Assembly (NCBI GenBank): GCA_039621445.1
Contig: CP154956.1
Location: 71,112,914 to 71,176,913 of the forward strand
From: Euglena gracilis
Taxonomy: Eukaryota > Euglenida > Euglenophyceae > Euglenales
DNA: 64,000 nucleotides
Reading direction: 5' to 3'
The notes beneath the pieces are model-generated. The model did no database searches. It was not told where the DNA came from and worked only from the letters and a program-made list of their open reading frames with translations. Shown here piece after piece: positions 43,701 to 49,690 of the stretch. Each line of letters begins with the position of its first letter. The stretch's first letter is position 1. Position numbers and translations under genes: made by a program.

Positions 43701-44204
43701 GAATTCCGTTTATTCTGTTTTTTGTCACCCGCTTCCCTGTTCTGCAGGACGAAACTGGAAAAAAAGCAGGGCACCTGGACTGTCCTTTTCCACGTTGGCC
43801 TTGGCGAACCCCTGGTTGACCAGCAACTCATGCCCCTCCTGGATCCAGTGAATGGGACCTGGGCACCGGATCCGCACCATGCCATCCCTTAGCACCCTTC
43901 CAAGAACAACCGTCAACCACATCTCTTCCTTTTTTTGGGGAGATCACTCCGGAACTCAGCCGAGTCGTCTCCCTCAACATCAATGGGTATCGACCTTTTT
44001 TTTCTGCGAAGGTTTCATGCACGTTCACCCCACATTCGGCTGTATCCGGCCGACCCTTCCCCCCGGGGAGTCTGAACCAATGCAAATGTGCCACCCCCCC
44101 CCCCCCAGGGGTGGGATTGGCAGACAGCAATGGCATGGTCTGCACCACACCACCACTTTCCCAGGCAAAAGGATCCTGGCGACAGTCAAAGGCAGGCTCA
44201 GGGT
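16362..44204 (-). CDS. DUF229-family (sulfatase/alkaline-phosphatase-like) gene, at least 10 exons
   Basis: This entry is the span of the whole gene; its exons are listed separately. Ten minus-strand segments carry, in the right order, motifs of the DUF229 family (Pfam DUF229, alkaline-phosphatase/sulfatase-like fold): a Cys-containing N-terminal part, RPDVVVLAVDTVSR, PSTAWNMVPLFAGL, GYATAYVSQFCC, PKFLYAHFDHAHE, SVVLLLSD, NNQAEVVSWYDLHLTLRHLL, RSCRAAGVPAAFCPC and CADPQVEITYCIC with a stop. About 478 codons were found, near the usual family length. Adjacent exons agree in phase at seven junctions (2,1,0,0,0,0,0). One exon between 43.06 and 35.59 kb was not found (it must start in phase 0 and end in phase 2). 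The start codon is also not located. Family members are predicted metal-dependent hydrolases of unknown substrate, often membrane or secreted proteins. Introns run from about 256 bp to 7.5 kb. Confidence 0.82.
17125..17212 (+). repeat. Short tandem repeat CAAACAACCCAGTTTTTGAG
   Basis: Three to four copies of GCAAACAACCCAGTTTTTGA with partial GCAGTTTTTGAGCA units. Non-coding. Confidence 0.75.
18190..18330 (-). CDS. DUF229 gene, exon with RSCRAAGVPAAFCPC motif
   Basis: Forty-seven codons: PGGRSCRAAGVPAAFCPC and then an Ala-rich helix ending AALLAEWNGLIP. RsC..AgIp..fC.C is the hallmark Cys cluster of DUF229. The exon runs from AG (18331-18332) to a GC donor (18188-18189), phase 0 at both ends. 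The frame is open upstream through two PLA.VEEP-like repeats (18,333 to about 18,370), so an earlier acceptor cannot be excluded. Upstream GC-rich sequence to 18,660 gives no recognisable family match. Confidence 0.82.
19490..19880. repeat. (CATA)n/(CATG)n compound microsatellite
   Basis: CATA array interrupted by CATG blocks at both ends (about 19500-19525, 19564-19585 and 19797-19842), giving self-complementary GCATGC tracts. It lies in the 1.65 kb intron between two DUF229 exons. Confidence 0.93.
19982..20160 (-). CDS. DUF229 gene, exon with NNQAEVVSWYDLHLTLRHLL motif
   Basis: Two leading bases plus 59 codons. MPQWGSSLHN is followed by QAEVVSWYDLHLTLRHLL and a proline-rich segment ending CLYGNLFQ. 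This is the characteristic L..Nq..lvs.yDlh.TLrhLL block, which normally precedes the short loop to the RsC..agip motif. The exon starts at AG|CGATG and ends CAA|GC, a GC donor in phase 0, joining in frame to PGGRSC of the next exon. Confidence 0.85.
20723..20791 (-). CDS. DUF229 gene, exon with SVVLLLSD motif
   Basis: Twenty-three codons: IATAVQRIL then RTQPNSVVLLLSDR. This is the strand leading into the SDHG metal-binding motif of the alkaline-phosphatase superfamily. The acceptor is CTGCAG|ATC. Two overlapping GC donors are possible, after GACC (phase 1, end at 20725) or after GACCGC (phase 0, end at 20723). The HG half of the motif would have to come from a following exon that I could not place with confidence. 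The phase-1 end is directly compatible with the exon at 20160. Confidence 0.78.
22318..22430 (+). repeat. Dispersed repeat B, copy 2
   Basis: Partner of 3846-3965, with GTATGCTCTCTGCCCTTCCG, then GATCCTATTAGG and GGTGGTATTC. Confidence 0.6.
23352..23446 (+). CDS. Ankyrin-repeat exon, antisense to the DUF229 gene
   Basis: After an AG at 23350-23351 the plus strand reads VDCRGRSPLWLAAEAGH and FAAAQELLAAKGDVE. This is a full ankyrin helix-turn-helix consensus (D..GrspLwlAA..GH...v..LL..gAd). The GC content is exon-like and the AG is preceded by a pyrimidine stretch. Possible ends are GC donors after 23428 or 23431, or a GT at 23443. It lies inside a 6.7 kb intron of the opposite-strand gene. 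No other ankyrin exon was found nearby, so the remainder of the gene is unknown. Confidence 0.6.
23711..23853 (+). repeat. Perfect decamer tandem array ATGGCCTAAA
   Basis: About 14 uninterrupted copies of ATGGCCTAAA (TGGCCTAAAA in another register). It directly follows a C-run and lies about 260 bp downstream of the ankyrin exon. Confidence 0.9.
25383..25500 (+). repeat. Dispersed repeat, copy 2 (partner at 215-325)
   Basis: Inverted partner of the copy at the left end of the window. It ends in the G-run/GGTCCGGACC block that recurs at 30.9 and 31.2 kb. Confidence 0.5.
25565..25870 (+). repeat. Dispersed repeat E, copy 1 (partner 41375-41680)
   Basis: Alignable over about 300 bp with 41375-41680: CATGGGGGTTG.CCTGCC, CTCCCCTCCTG, AGGAATGGCCTC, then AGAGGA.CCATTT and TGTTTGTGAGGGC with GGAGGGTGTA. 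The GCGCA-type half palindromes inside it differ between copies. Confidence 0.7.
26085..26330 (+). repeat. Dispersed repeat F, copies 2 and 3
   Basis: Two adjacent related segments (26085-26150 and 26205-26330) with GTGCCTTCCCAGGC / GTGCCTGCCCAGGC and GGGGGGTCGGAT blocks, differing mainly in poly-C length. Confidence 0.55.
26470..26925. repeat. Inverted repeat with CTGAATAGAAGCCCCC ends
   Basis: CCTGAATAGAAGCCCCC at about 26482 is answered by GGGGGCTTCTATTCAGG at about 26898-26914. In between, the phrase GGTTTTCGACCA followed by TTC and GAATAG-like sequence and a C-run occurs three times (about 26549, 26808, 26866), all in the same orientation. The poly-C lengths vary. No target duplication was clear. 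Confidence 0.55.
27481..27600 (-). CDS. DUF229 gene, exon with KFLYAHFDHAHE motif
   Basis: Exactly 40 codons lie between AG (27601-27602) and a GC donor (27479-27480), both in phase 0. PKFLYAHFDHAHE followed by AAWLD reproduces the family segment pfF.y.hf..sHe.....l..lD, including the conserved HE pair. It joins in frame to IATAVQRIL of the next exon. The exon is flanked by introns of about 6.4 and 6.7 kb. Confidence 0.82.
29325..30402. mobile_element. hAT-like element with GTCGGCCCTG decamer arrays
   Basis: Terminal inverted repeats CAGGCACCTATGG (29325-29337 and 30390-30402) are flanked by an exact 8 bp duplication ACTGGAGG (29317-29324 and 30403-30410). Just inside both ends are tandem decamers GTCGGCCCTG (29363-29425 and 30249-30390) that are inverted relative to the terminal repeats. 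The middle has many CAAAANTGGCC units and a CAGCATCGCC array. No transposase is encoded. Confidence 0.85.
30870..31390. repeat. Inverted repeat with poly-G and CCGGACC blocks
   Basis: AGGGTTCGATATAAGGA (about 30909-30925) recurs inverted as TCCTTATATCGAACCCT (31328-31344). Both flank G-run blocks containing GGTCCGGACCCCCCCCTGCG and GGGCCAGGAGGGGG, here in direct orientation. The centre has CGGCGCGAAGCGCCG-type palindromes and CCAAAANTGCCA units. Probably another short terminal-repeat element. Confidence 0.55.
33345..33575 (+). repeat. Dispersed repeat D, copy 2
   Basis: Partner of 14955-15175 in the same orientation. It lies within an intron of the DUF229 gene. Confidence 0.65.
33986..34135 (-). 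CDS. DUF229 gene, exon with GYATAY motif
   Basis: Fifty codons start at a clean acceptor (CCCACAG|GCTGCC) and include GYATAYVSQFCCLVGYRFW and SFDHLMPSRIPYSRMARF. The family has G..T.y.edfC..........DH.l.p.... at this place. I end the exon at a GC donor after WPG to keep phase 0 with the next recognised exon. The frame stays open somewhat further, so the 3' boundary is uncertain. A 340 bp CATA microsatellite sits in the upstream intron, just 5' of this exon. Confidence 0.75.
34290..34642. repeat. (CATA)n microsatellite with a (GTAC)n core
   Basis: CATA array whose middle (34435-34486) switches to about 12 perfect copies of GTAC/ACGT, a fully palindromic tract. It lies about 155 bp upstream of the 34135 exon, in the intron. 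Confidence 0.93.
34934..35290. mobile_element. Foldback (long inverted repeat) element
   Basis: Two arms of about 135-140 bp (34934-35073 and 35156-35290) are inverted copies, roughly 85% similar by eye, around an 82 bp spacer. They share AGAAGCCCCTGAGCTTATGG and CCAGTGTGCGGGCTTG among other blocks. Each arm is itself bounded by small palindromes of the type TTGCGCTTAAGCGCAA. The transcript would fold into a long hairpin. It has the appearance of a foldback or MITE element; no clear target duplication was found. Confidence 0.75.
35430..35592 (-). CDS. DUF229 gene, exon with GPSTAWN motif
   Basis: One leading base plus 54 codons: the reading begins AFVFPRAAALGPSTAWNMVP and ends PPGRRWLWDE. 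It matches the family stretch F.f..yn.vG.nT..N..pLl.G followed by W.wde. The exon begins AG|GGCATT and ends GAG|GC, a GC donor, in phase 0. Joined to the next exon it reads W-D-E-A-A-G-Y without interruption. The long open frame on the complementary strand here is a shadow of the high GC content. Confidence 0.8.
37485..38893 (-). pseudogene. Possible decayed retroelement fragments
   Basis: Two minus-strand frames of 153 codons (38432-38893) and 129 codons (37485-37874). The second contains HYPLKLLPHNGGKPLRIQF then DVVPTSNSPRFIISANCRLA, which resembles a retropepsin-like beta-barrel segment, though without a visible D[ST]G site. The first has no recognised domain. Low confidence; may be unrelated intron sequence. 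Confidence 0.25.
38226..38310 (+). CDS. Possible exon, unknown protein
   Basis: A short GC-rich plus-strand segment reads QPSMQNIRDAIQDIELPWGD then GRRLPN after a pyrimidine-rich stretch and AG. The amphipathic, exon-like composition stands out from the AT-rich surroundings. It lies in the intron of the DUF229 gene where one exon of that gene is missing, but the minus-strand frames do not show the expected motif. Function unknown. Confidence 0.28.
39390..41600. repeat. Cluster of GCGCACCTGCGC-type palindromic motifs
   Basis: AATGCGCACCTGCGCATT-like sequences and half sites recur irregularly (for example 39425-39440, 39805-39860, 40188-40205, 41446-41485, 41570-41595). The stretch is otherwise non-coding intron sequence of the DUF229 gene. 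The 291-codon frame at 39209-40084 shows no recognisable domain and runs through these motifs. Confidence 0.55.
41375..41680 (+). repeat. Dispersed repeat E, copy 2
   Basis: Second copy of 25565-25870. Here the internal segment carries GAATGCGCACCTGCGCACTC and its near inverse ATGGAATGCGCAGGTGCG, absent in that form from copy 1. Confidence 0.7.
43064..43281 (-). CDS. DUF229 gene, exon with catalytic-core entry motif
   Basis: The exon carries 72 codons of very GC-rich sequence. It includes EFLEVRCGKQL, a basic and proline-rich linker, and RPDVVVLAVDTVSR at the 3' end. The last motif corresponds to the family pattern nVlvlgiDSvSR. Its Asp is the expected metal ligand, and the following Thr/Ser lies where superfamily members place the nucleophile region. 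The exon starts with CG after AG at 43282-43283 and ends in phase 0 before a GT donor at 43062-43063. This is the N-terminal anchor of the gene assignment. Confidence 0.8.
43775..43887 (-). CDS. DUF229 gene, N-terminal exon
   Basis: This 113 nt exon gives 37 codons beginning DGMVRIRCPGPIHWIQEG and ending in phase 1 at a GT donor. An alternative GT donor after RIRCP would also keep the phase and would shorten the exon to 29 nt. The V.I.CP pattern resembles the first conserved strand region of DUF229 N-termini. The downstream intron is about 490 bp. Confidence 0.5.
44144..44204 (-). CDS. DUF229 gene, N-terminal exon (most upstream one found)
   Basis: The exon encodes 19 full codons, PEPAFDCRQDPFAWESGGV. 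It starts after an AG acceptor at 44205-44206 and ends in phase 2 at a GC donor (44142-44143). Joining it to the next exon gives an uninterrupted reading through Val-Asp-Gly-Met. The single Cys fits the Cys-containing N-terminal region of DUF229 proteins, but this stretch is poorly conserved. The assignment rests mainly on position, phase and splice sites. A further upstream exon ending in phase 1 must exist and was not recognised. Confidence 0.5.
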
Positions 44205-44773
44205 CTGCGGTGTAGGCTCCTGGGAGGAGAGGCAAAAAATGAGCGAAAAATATTATATTAATTGTGAACATGAGTAAAGTGCAGGCATTTCCCCATACAA
44301 CTCAGAATGCAAGAATATACACCTATTTGTGTCAATTTAAAAAATTAAAAACTTAGTTGATTAAAATTTAATCAACAAATAAACATTCAAGTCAATGTTT
44401 ATGGAAATCATCATCAGACCGCCATCAAATAAACCGCCATTCTATTCTTACATTTGAATGCATTTGTGTCACGCAATGTCCACCAGTTTTCTTGCACACC
44501 GCGTGGTTTTCAGCCCATTTGGGCCTGGGGGGGGGGGGTGCAAGGGCAGGATTAAAATTAGAATTTGGGAGTTAGAACTTTTTGATTGTCCTTGGATTTC
44601 TATTGTTGCAACTGATCATTTGTATGAAAACTGTGCAGGATTTTATGCTGCCTTGGGGCTTCATTTTAAGCTGGAAATGTTTCGAGCAGGACAAATAGGC
44701 GTTTTGTGGACCCCCCCCTGGGACCAACAGATTCCATAACCCCCAAGGGTGAGAGGCATAGAAAATATTTACC

Positions 44774-44890
44774 TCCCCCCCTTGTCCAACGACCGCTAAT
44801 GTTCATCTCTGACCGGGGGGGGGGGGGCGGTCGTTAAAATGGCCAATGTTCGTCTCTGACCAGGGGGGGGGGGTCGTTAGACAAGGGGGG
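44774..44890. repeat. Small inverted-repeat element (GTCGTT / AACGAC ends)
   Basis: CCCCCCTTGTCCAACGACC (44774-44792) and GGTCGTTAGACAAGGGGGG (44872-44890) are inverted copies. The phrase GTCTCTGACC plus a G-run plus GTCGTT occurs inside and again at 45432-45490. It is a short non-coding repeat family with at least three partial copies. Confidence 0.6.
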
Positions 44891-46554
44891 ATTTCCGGCG
44901 CGTCTCACTGGAATTTTTTGACGCTTCGCGCCTGACAATAACCTATCTAAAACAGCCTACAAATGCCAACAATATCAACAAAATATTCACAAAAATACCC
45001 AAAAAATACCCAAAATCCCCAAAATGGCACAAAATAGCCAAAAATACTGTAAAAGTGTTCATGTTGACCCAAATTAGCCCAACATTTACCCAAATCAATG
45101 CAAAATGGTCCCAAATTAGCAAATAATAAACCCAAAATGCCCACGAGGGAGACTTGTGGGGAATTGTCCAAAAAAAAGCGCTTACTTTTTCAAAATATGC
45201 AAAAAAATGCCAGCATCACCCAGAATCGCCCAGCATCGCCCAGCATCGCCCAGCATCATCAGAGGAGATTGCCCACAACGACGCCTTCTGCAACGTCATC
45301 ATTCGAGCGAGGATAGACAACACAACAACCCATTGGGTAGTGGTTCATCACAGAAGTCAGAGAAGCTGGAAAGAACAAATCAAAAGCAAGGACATTATCA
45401 AGTCTCATTTCCCCAAGATCGTATTCGAAAAGATCGTCTCTGACCGGGGGGGGGGTCGTTGGACAAGCCCGATCGTTGGACAAGGGGGGAGGGGGTACCA
45501 GCAACCCCGGGACGGGGCTAGACACATGTCGCTTCGTCTGGCTACGGCCAGCAGTCGAAGCCACAAGTTAAGGGGCAGGGGAAAACCCGAGCCTCCGCTG
45601 CTGAGACAATGCCAGAGGAGAAGACAAGCATGATTGTGGACATGGCTGCCCTGAAACATACGGACCCAGGTATTCCTGACCTGGATAACAGGATTATGAA
45701 TGTCAAGCACGCGAATAATCGCTGCCTCAGTGGATGGTGTGAGCCGCTGTTTTGCCAAGGCCAAAAATGGTCTTTCAACCAGAAAGTGACCTGGTAATAT
45801 TACACTGACAGATCACTGCAGGTTCTGGCTCAGTATTTTGGCAGCAATTTTGTCACTGACCAGAGGACAGAAAACTGTTTCTGTCCTCTGGTGGTTGTGC
45901 ACAATGTGTCACAAGCAGTATGGTACAATGCCACACAAGCGTAACGTTAAGTTGCAGTCGCAGTGCACGTGCGCCTCGGAGCACTCATCCCGCACTTTGG
46001 TTGGCTGTGATGCTGCAGCATACTGTGGTACTGCTGTTCTAGGCCGGGGGTGGGGGATCACTTCCACTCTTCCCTCAACCAGCCAGTCACTATCTTTCTC
46101 AGGTGGCACATCTCGCACTTGAGTTTTTTTGCTTTGTCCATATGCGCAATTGCCCAAATCGACATATTTTTTATAAAATTCTTGAACCACCGCCAATACC
46201 TGGTGAAAAAGCAATATATAAAATTCACACCTCACAATACAGGTTAGCAAATACAAACGTCTCAAACTCTCATCCTAACGAGCTGTCTGGTATGTCTGGA
46301 GCGACAGAATGGTGTTGTCCGTGAAAAAAGTGGGTGGTACACCCTGGCAATTATGACCGTGGGTTTTGGTGTGTCCGTGTTGCCTGTAACTGCCGAGTAT
46401 GCACACCTGTTTGATTGGGGTCGACTATCCACTATCCTGGACAATAAGATGTGCAGGTAAATTAGACATTGATTGTGACATAAAAAACTTTCCCGAACTC
46501 TGCTGCTACCAACGGATCGAAATATGTGTCTATCGATGGAACACAAATTTATGA

Positions 46555-48115
46555 CATGAGGGTCGATGTGCGCATTTGCGCACATCGACCCTCATTTGTA
46601 TTCTGTGCAAGGGGTTGGTGTGCGCATTTATGCACATCGACCACTTGTGCATTTGTAGATGGTCGATGTGCACAGATGCACCACCAACCACATGCAAATG
46701 AATAAATGGTCGATTTGCGCAAATATGCACACCCACCTACACAAAATACACACGTGGTTGGTGTGTGCGCAAATGCATGAATGGTGGACGTGTGCATTTG
46801 CGCACACCAACAACTTGAAACTTGAGAAATATACTCCACAATTTTACATTACCACATGAGACAAAACACCTGCCTTTTATTGGCTCTAGAAGTAAAGGTT
46901 GGGGCAAGGATTTTGAATGGGTCCCTATTGTATTGTGTGTGGCAAAGAACGTTGGCTTCTTAATATGTACCTTTGTAAATGTACCTAAATGTAAATGTAC
47001 CTTTGTTTTACCTCCATATTGGAGTGCTCTTCGTCCTTAACATTTGACATGCGCATTTGTGCAAACCGATACAAATCTTTTCAAACTATTGTGTGGTGAA
47101 AAAATTCTGGTTTTTTTATTATGTGAAATATGCTGTAGAGCACACAACATGACAGGAGAAAATTTGTCTTCTCCAAGGGCAAGTTTGCATGTCTTATCTC
47201 GAACCCGTACGACTGACCGTTTTCGCGCCATCAGTTTGAGAGTTGCGCAGGAGGAATTGATGACACGTAACCCCCTGTGATTGCTGGACATCCATAATTT
47301 CAAAATTATGTGCGTGTAATCTTCCTGTTTCCTCAACCAGGAATCATTTTTCCATTTTTGCCACAACGATGCCTCGTTTTCCCCCTCAGAAAACATGCAA
47401 CATACCACATTTTGCGCACAATATCAGGGAGTCTCTCAATAGTCTCTCCCTCCAAAACAATGAGGTTTATGGTCACATTCAACACGCTCCCATTTTCCAT
47501 TGTTTCCATGGATCAGCAGCTTGCCCCCCCCCCCCCCCAATTGTGGGGGATAGCAAATACCACCTCGGTGGCTGCTGCTGACCCAGGGTGTTAATGACGG
47601 CATTCTGGATGCCCAAATGCACACTGAAGGAGCCGGTGCAGGTGGTGTCTGGGGTCGTGTTTGATGCGTTCTGCCTGAAAATGCTGTCGTGGTCGGTGTG
47701 TGTAAATGCGCACGTCGTCATGGTGTGCCGATTTCGCACTTCAACAACGACCAAATTTACGCACGTGGACGATCTGAGAAAAATGTGCAAACACTGACCA
47801 CATGCGTATTTGCGCAAACTTACCGCTTTTTTATTCCGTTTATTGTAAGCCCTTCCAGTTATTGTTGTTGCAAAAGGCTCAAGGCAGCGAGGCCTCTTTA
47901 TGTGCCATGATACTTGACTGCATCCTTTACATAAATGGACACGCGGTCAGTTTGCGCAAATGCGCACACGTTGTCGATATGCGCATTTGCGCAAAACCGA
48001 TTTCATGTGGTCCCAAACTCATTGTATTTGTCGCACCATTTTTAGCATTATGAATTTTGGAGTATTTATGGTGGTTCTTCGGGGCAACCATTGAATATGC
48101 AAAATTGCGCACATC
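46555..48115. repeat. Array of diverged palindromes with GCGCATTTGCGC cores
   Basis: A perfect 16 bp arm palindrome, GAGGGTCGATGTGCGC, with a 4 bp loop lies at 46558-46593. It is followed by diverged relatives at about 46612-46650, 46660-46690, 46705-46740, 46750-46815, 47690-47800 and 47935-48000. The flanking phrase alternates between GTCGAT and GTTGGT. At least eight units were recognised. Confidence 0.7.
47160..47430 (+). repeat. Dispersed repeat G, copy 1 (partner 56085-56370)
   Basis: Matches 56085-56370 in patches: TGTGATTG.T.GAC, ATTTCAAAATT, CACAACGATGCCTCGTTTTC versus CACCACGTTTCCTCATTTTT, GAAAAC.TG.AACA..CCA and a GTGGGGAGTC-like end. Both copies lie beside clusters of GCGCA palindromes. 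Confidence 0.5.
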
Positions 48116-49324
48116 GACATTCTTTCTTTGTCCCAACCGTGGCTGTAATAAATCATTCCAGTGAATTTGTGTGATCCCCTCTCCCGTTTCATCGCGATAC
48201 AATTTTGTCACACATCCCCGCTGAAAATTCGGCGGGGACTCGCAACCCTTCCCTTCCCTTCAAACCACTTTCCCTTCAGCCTACGGGACCTTTTTGGGTT
48301 TTGGTGTTGTTTCTTGTCGGTGATTTTTCATGGCGGGGTGGGTCCGGGGGTTTTCGTGTCATTCTGACCTCAAAAAAACAGCAAAAAAAACACGTAATTC
48401 CCATGAGAGCCGGTGCCAGAATGAGAAATAGCCCGTATTTTGTCGAAACATGTTGCCTCTCACTCTCACCCCTTGCAACGCCAGAGCCCAAAATGGTATT
48501 TTGGTTGATGTGCAAAAAAATACACACATCAACCCAAAACCCTCCCCAGAGTCTTTGAGTTTTTCTTTGATCCCAGAATGGCCGACCCCCCCCCAGAGGG
48601 TCGGCCACTCTGGGTTCAAAAGAAAATTGACCACAAACATCAAAAAAAAATCCAAAAAATCACCGGCGCTTTCGGCACCACATTATATTAGTAATTATCT
48701 GCCGACCTAGGGGGTCCAGGCAAAAAGCAAATCAATCAGTCTGAAAAATCCAGTTAAAAAACAACAAGAAGTTGCCAAAAGAGGCCAAAATGTCCAAAAG
48801 CTTTCAAACCCAGCCCAAAAGCAATCAAAAGCACATAAGAAATGGCCGCCAAAAATGCCAAGGGCAGCAGCCAAAATACACCAGTAATGTGCCGATAAAC
48901 AACCTGAAATCTGGCCAAAACGGCAAAAAATTGCTAAAAGCGACCAAAAGAGCCCAATAACGGCTGAAAGGGGGGGGGGAAATTGTTTTTTTTTGAATAA
49001 CCTTGAACGGTTGATCGTTGTGCAACGGGAAAATGAATTTGTTGAACCAGTTTTCTGTTGGGCCTGCCCAGCGGTGCCAAGCGGTGCCATCGGTGCCAAG
49101 CGGTGCCATCGGTGCCAAGCGGTGCTCCAGAGGTGTCGGCACCGTTGGTAAAGCATGGTTGTCATTCAAACAATACACAATCACTCAGTCACTGGCCAAG
49201 CACCCCGGGGGGGAACTGACTTGGCGGATTTTTGGACTGATTTTGACTGCATTTGGCGAGCGTTGGCTGACTTTTGGCCACTTTTGGTTGCGCTTTTGCC
49301 TACCTATCTTTGGCAGCTGTTGGC

Positions 49325-49690
49325 TTTACACTCCAATACGGCGTCCACTGCAGCACTGTGCCCACTTCAGTACGACGTCCACTCAAATACTGTGCCCACG
49401 GTGCCCACTCCAATACTGCGCCCACTGCAATACGGCATCCACTCCAGTACTGTGTCCACAGCGTCCACTCCAGTACTGTGTCCACTCCAACGCTGCGCCC
49501 ACTCCAGTATGACGTCCACTCCAGTACGGTGTCCACTCCAACACTGCGCCCACTCCAGTACGGCGTACACTCCAGTACTGCGTCTATGGCGTCCACTCCA
49601 GTACGGCGTCCACTCCAGTACTGTGCCCGCTTCAATATGGCGTCCACTCCAGCACGGTGTCCACTCCAGTACAGCGTCCAACATTACCCA
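49325..49690 (+). repeat. GTCCACTCCAGTAC tandem repeat
   Basis: About 17-20 imperfect units of CACTCCAGTAC followed by GYGTCC or GYGCCC, period about 18 bp. A preceding short array GGTGCCAAGC / GGTGCCATC lies at 49072-49130. The open frames here are repeat translations. Confidence 0.85.
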
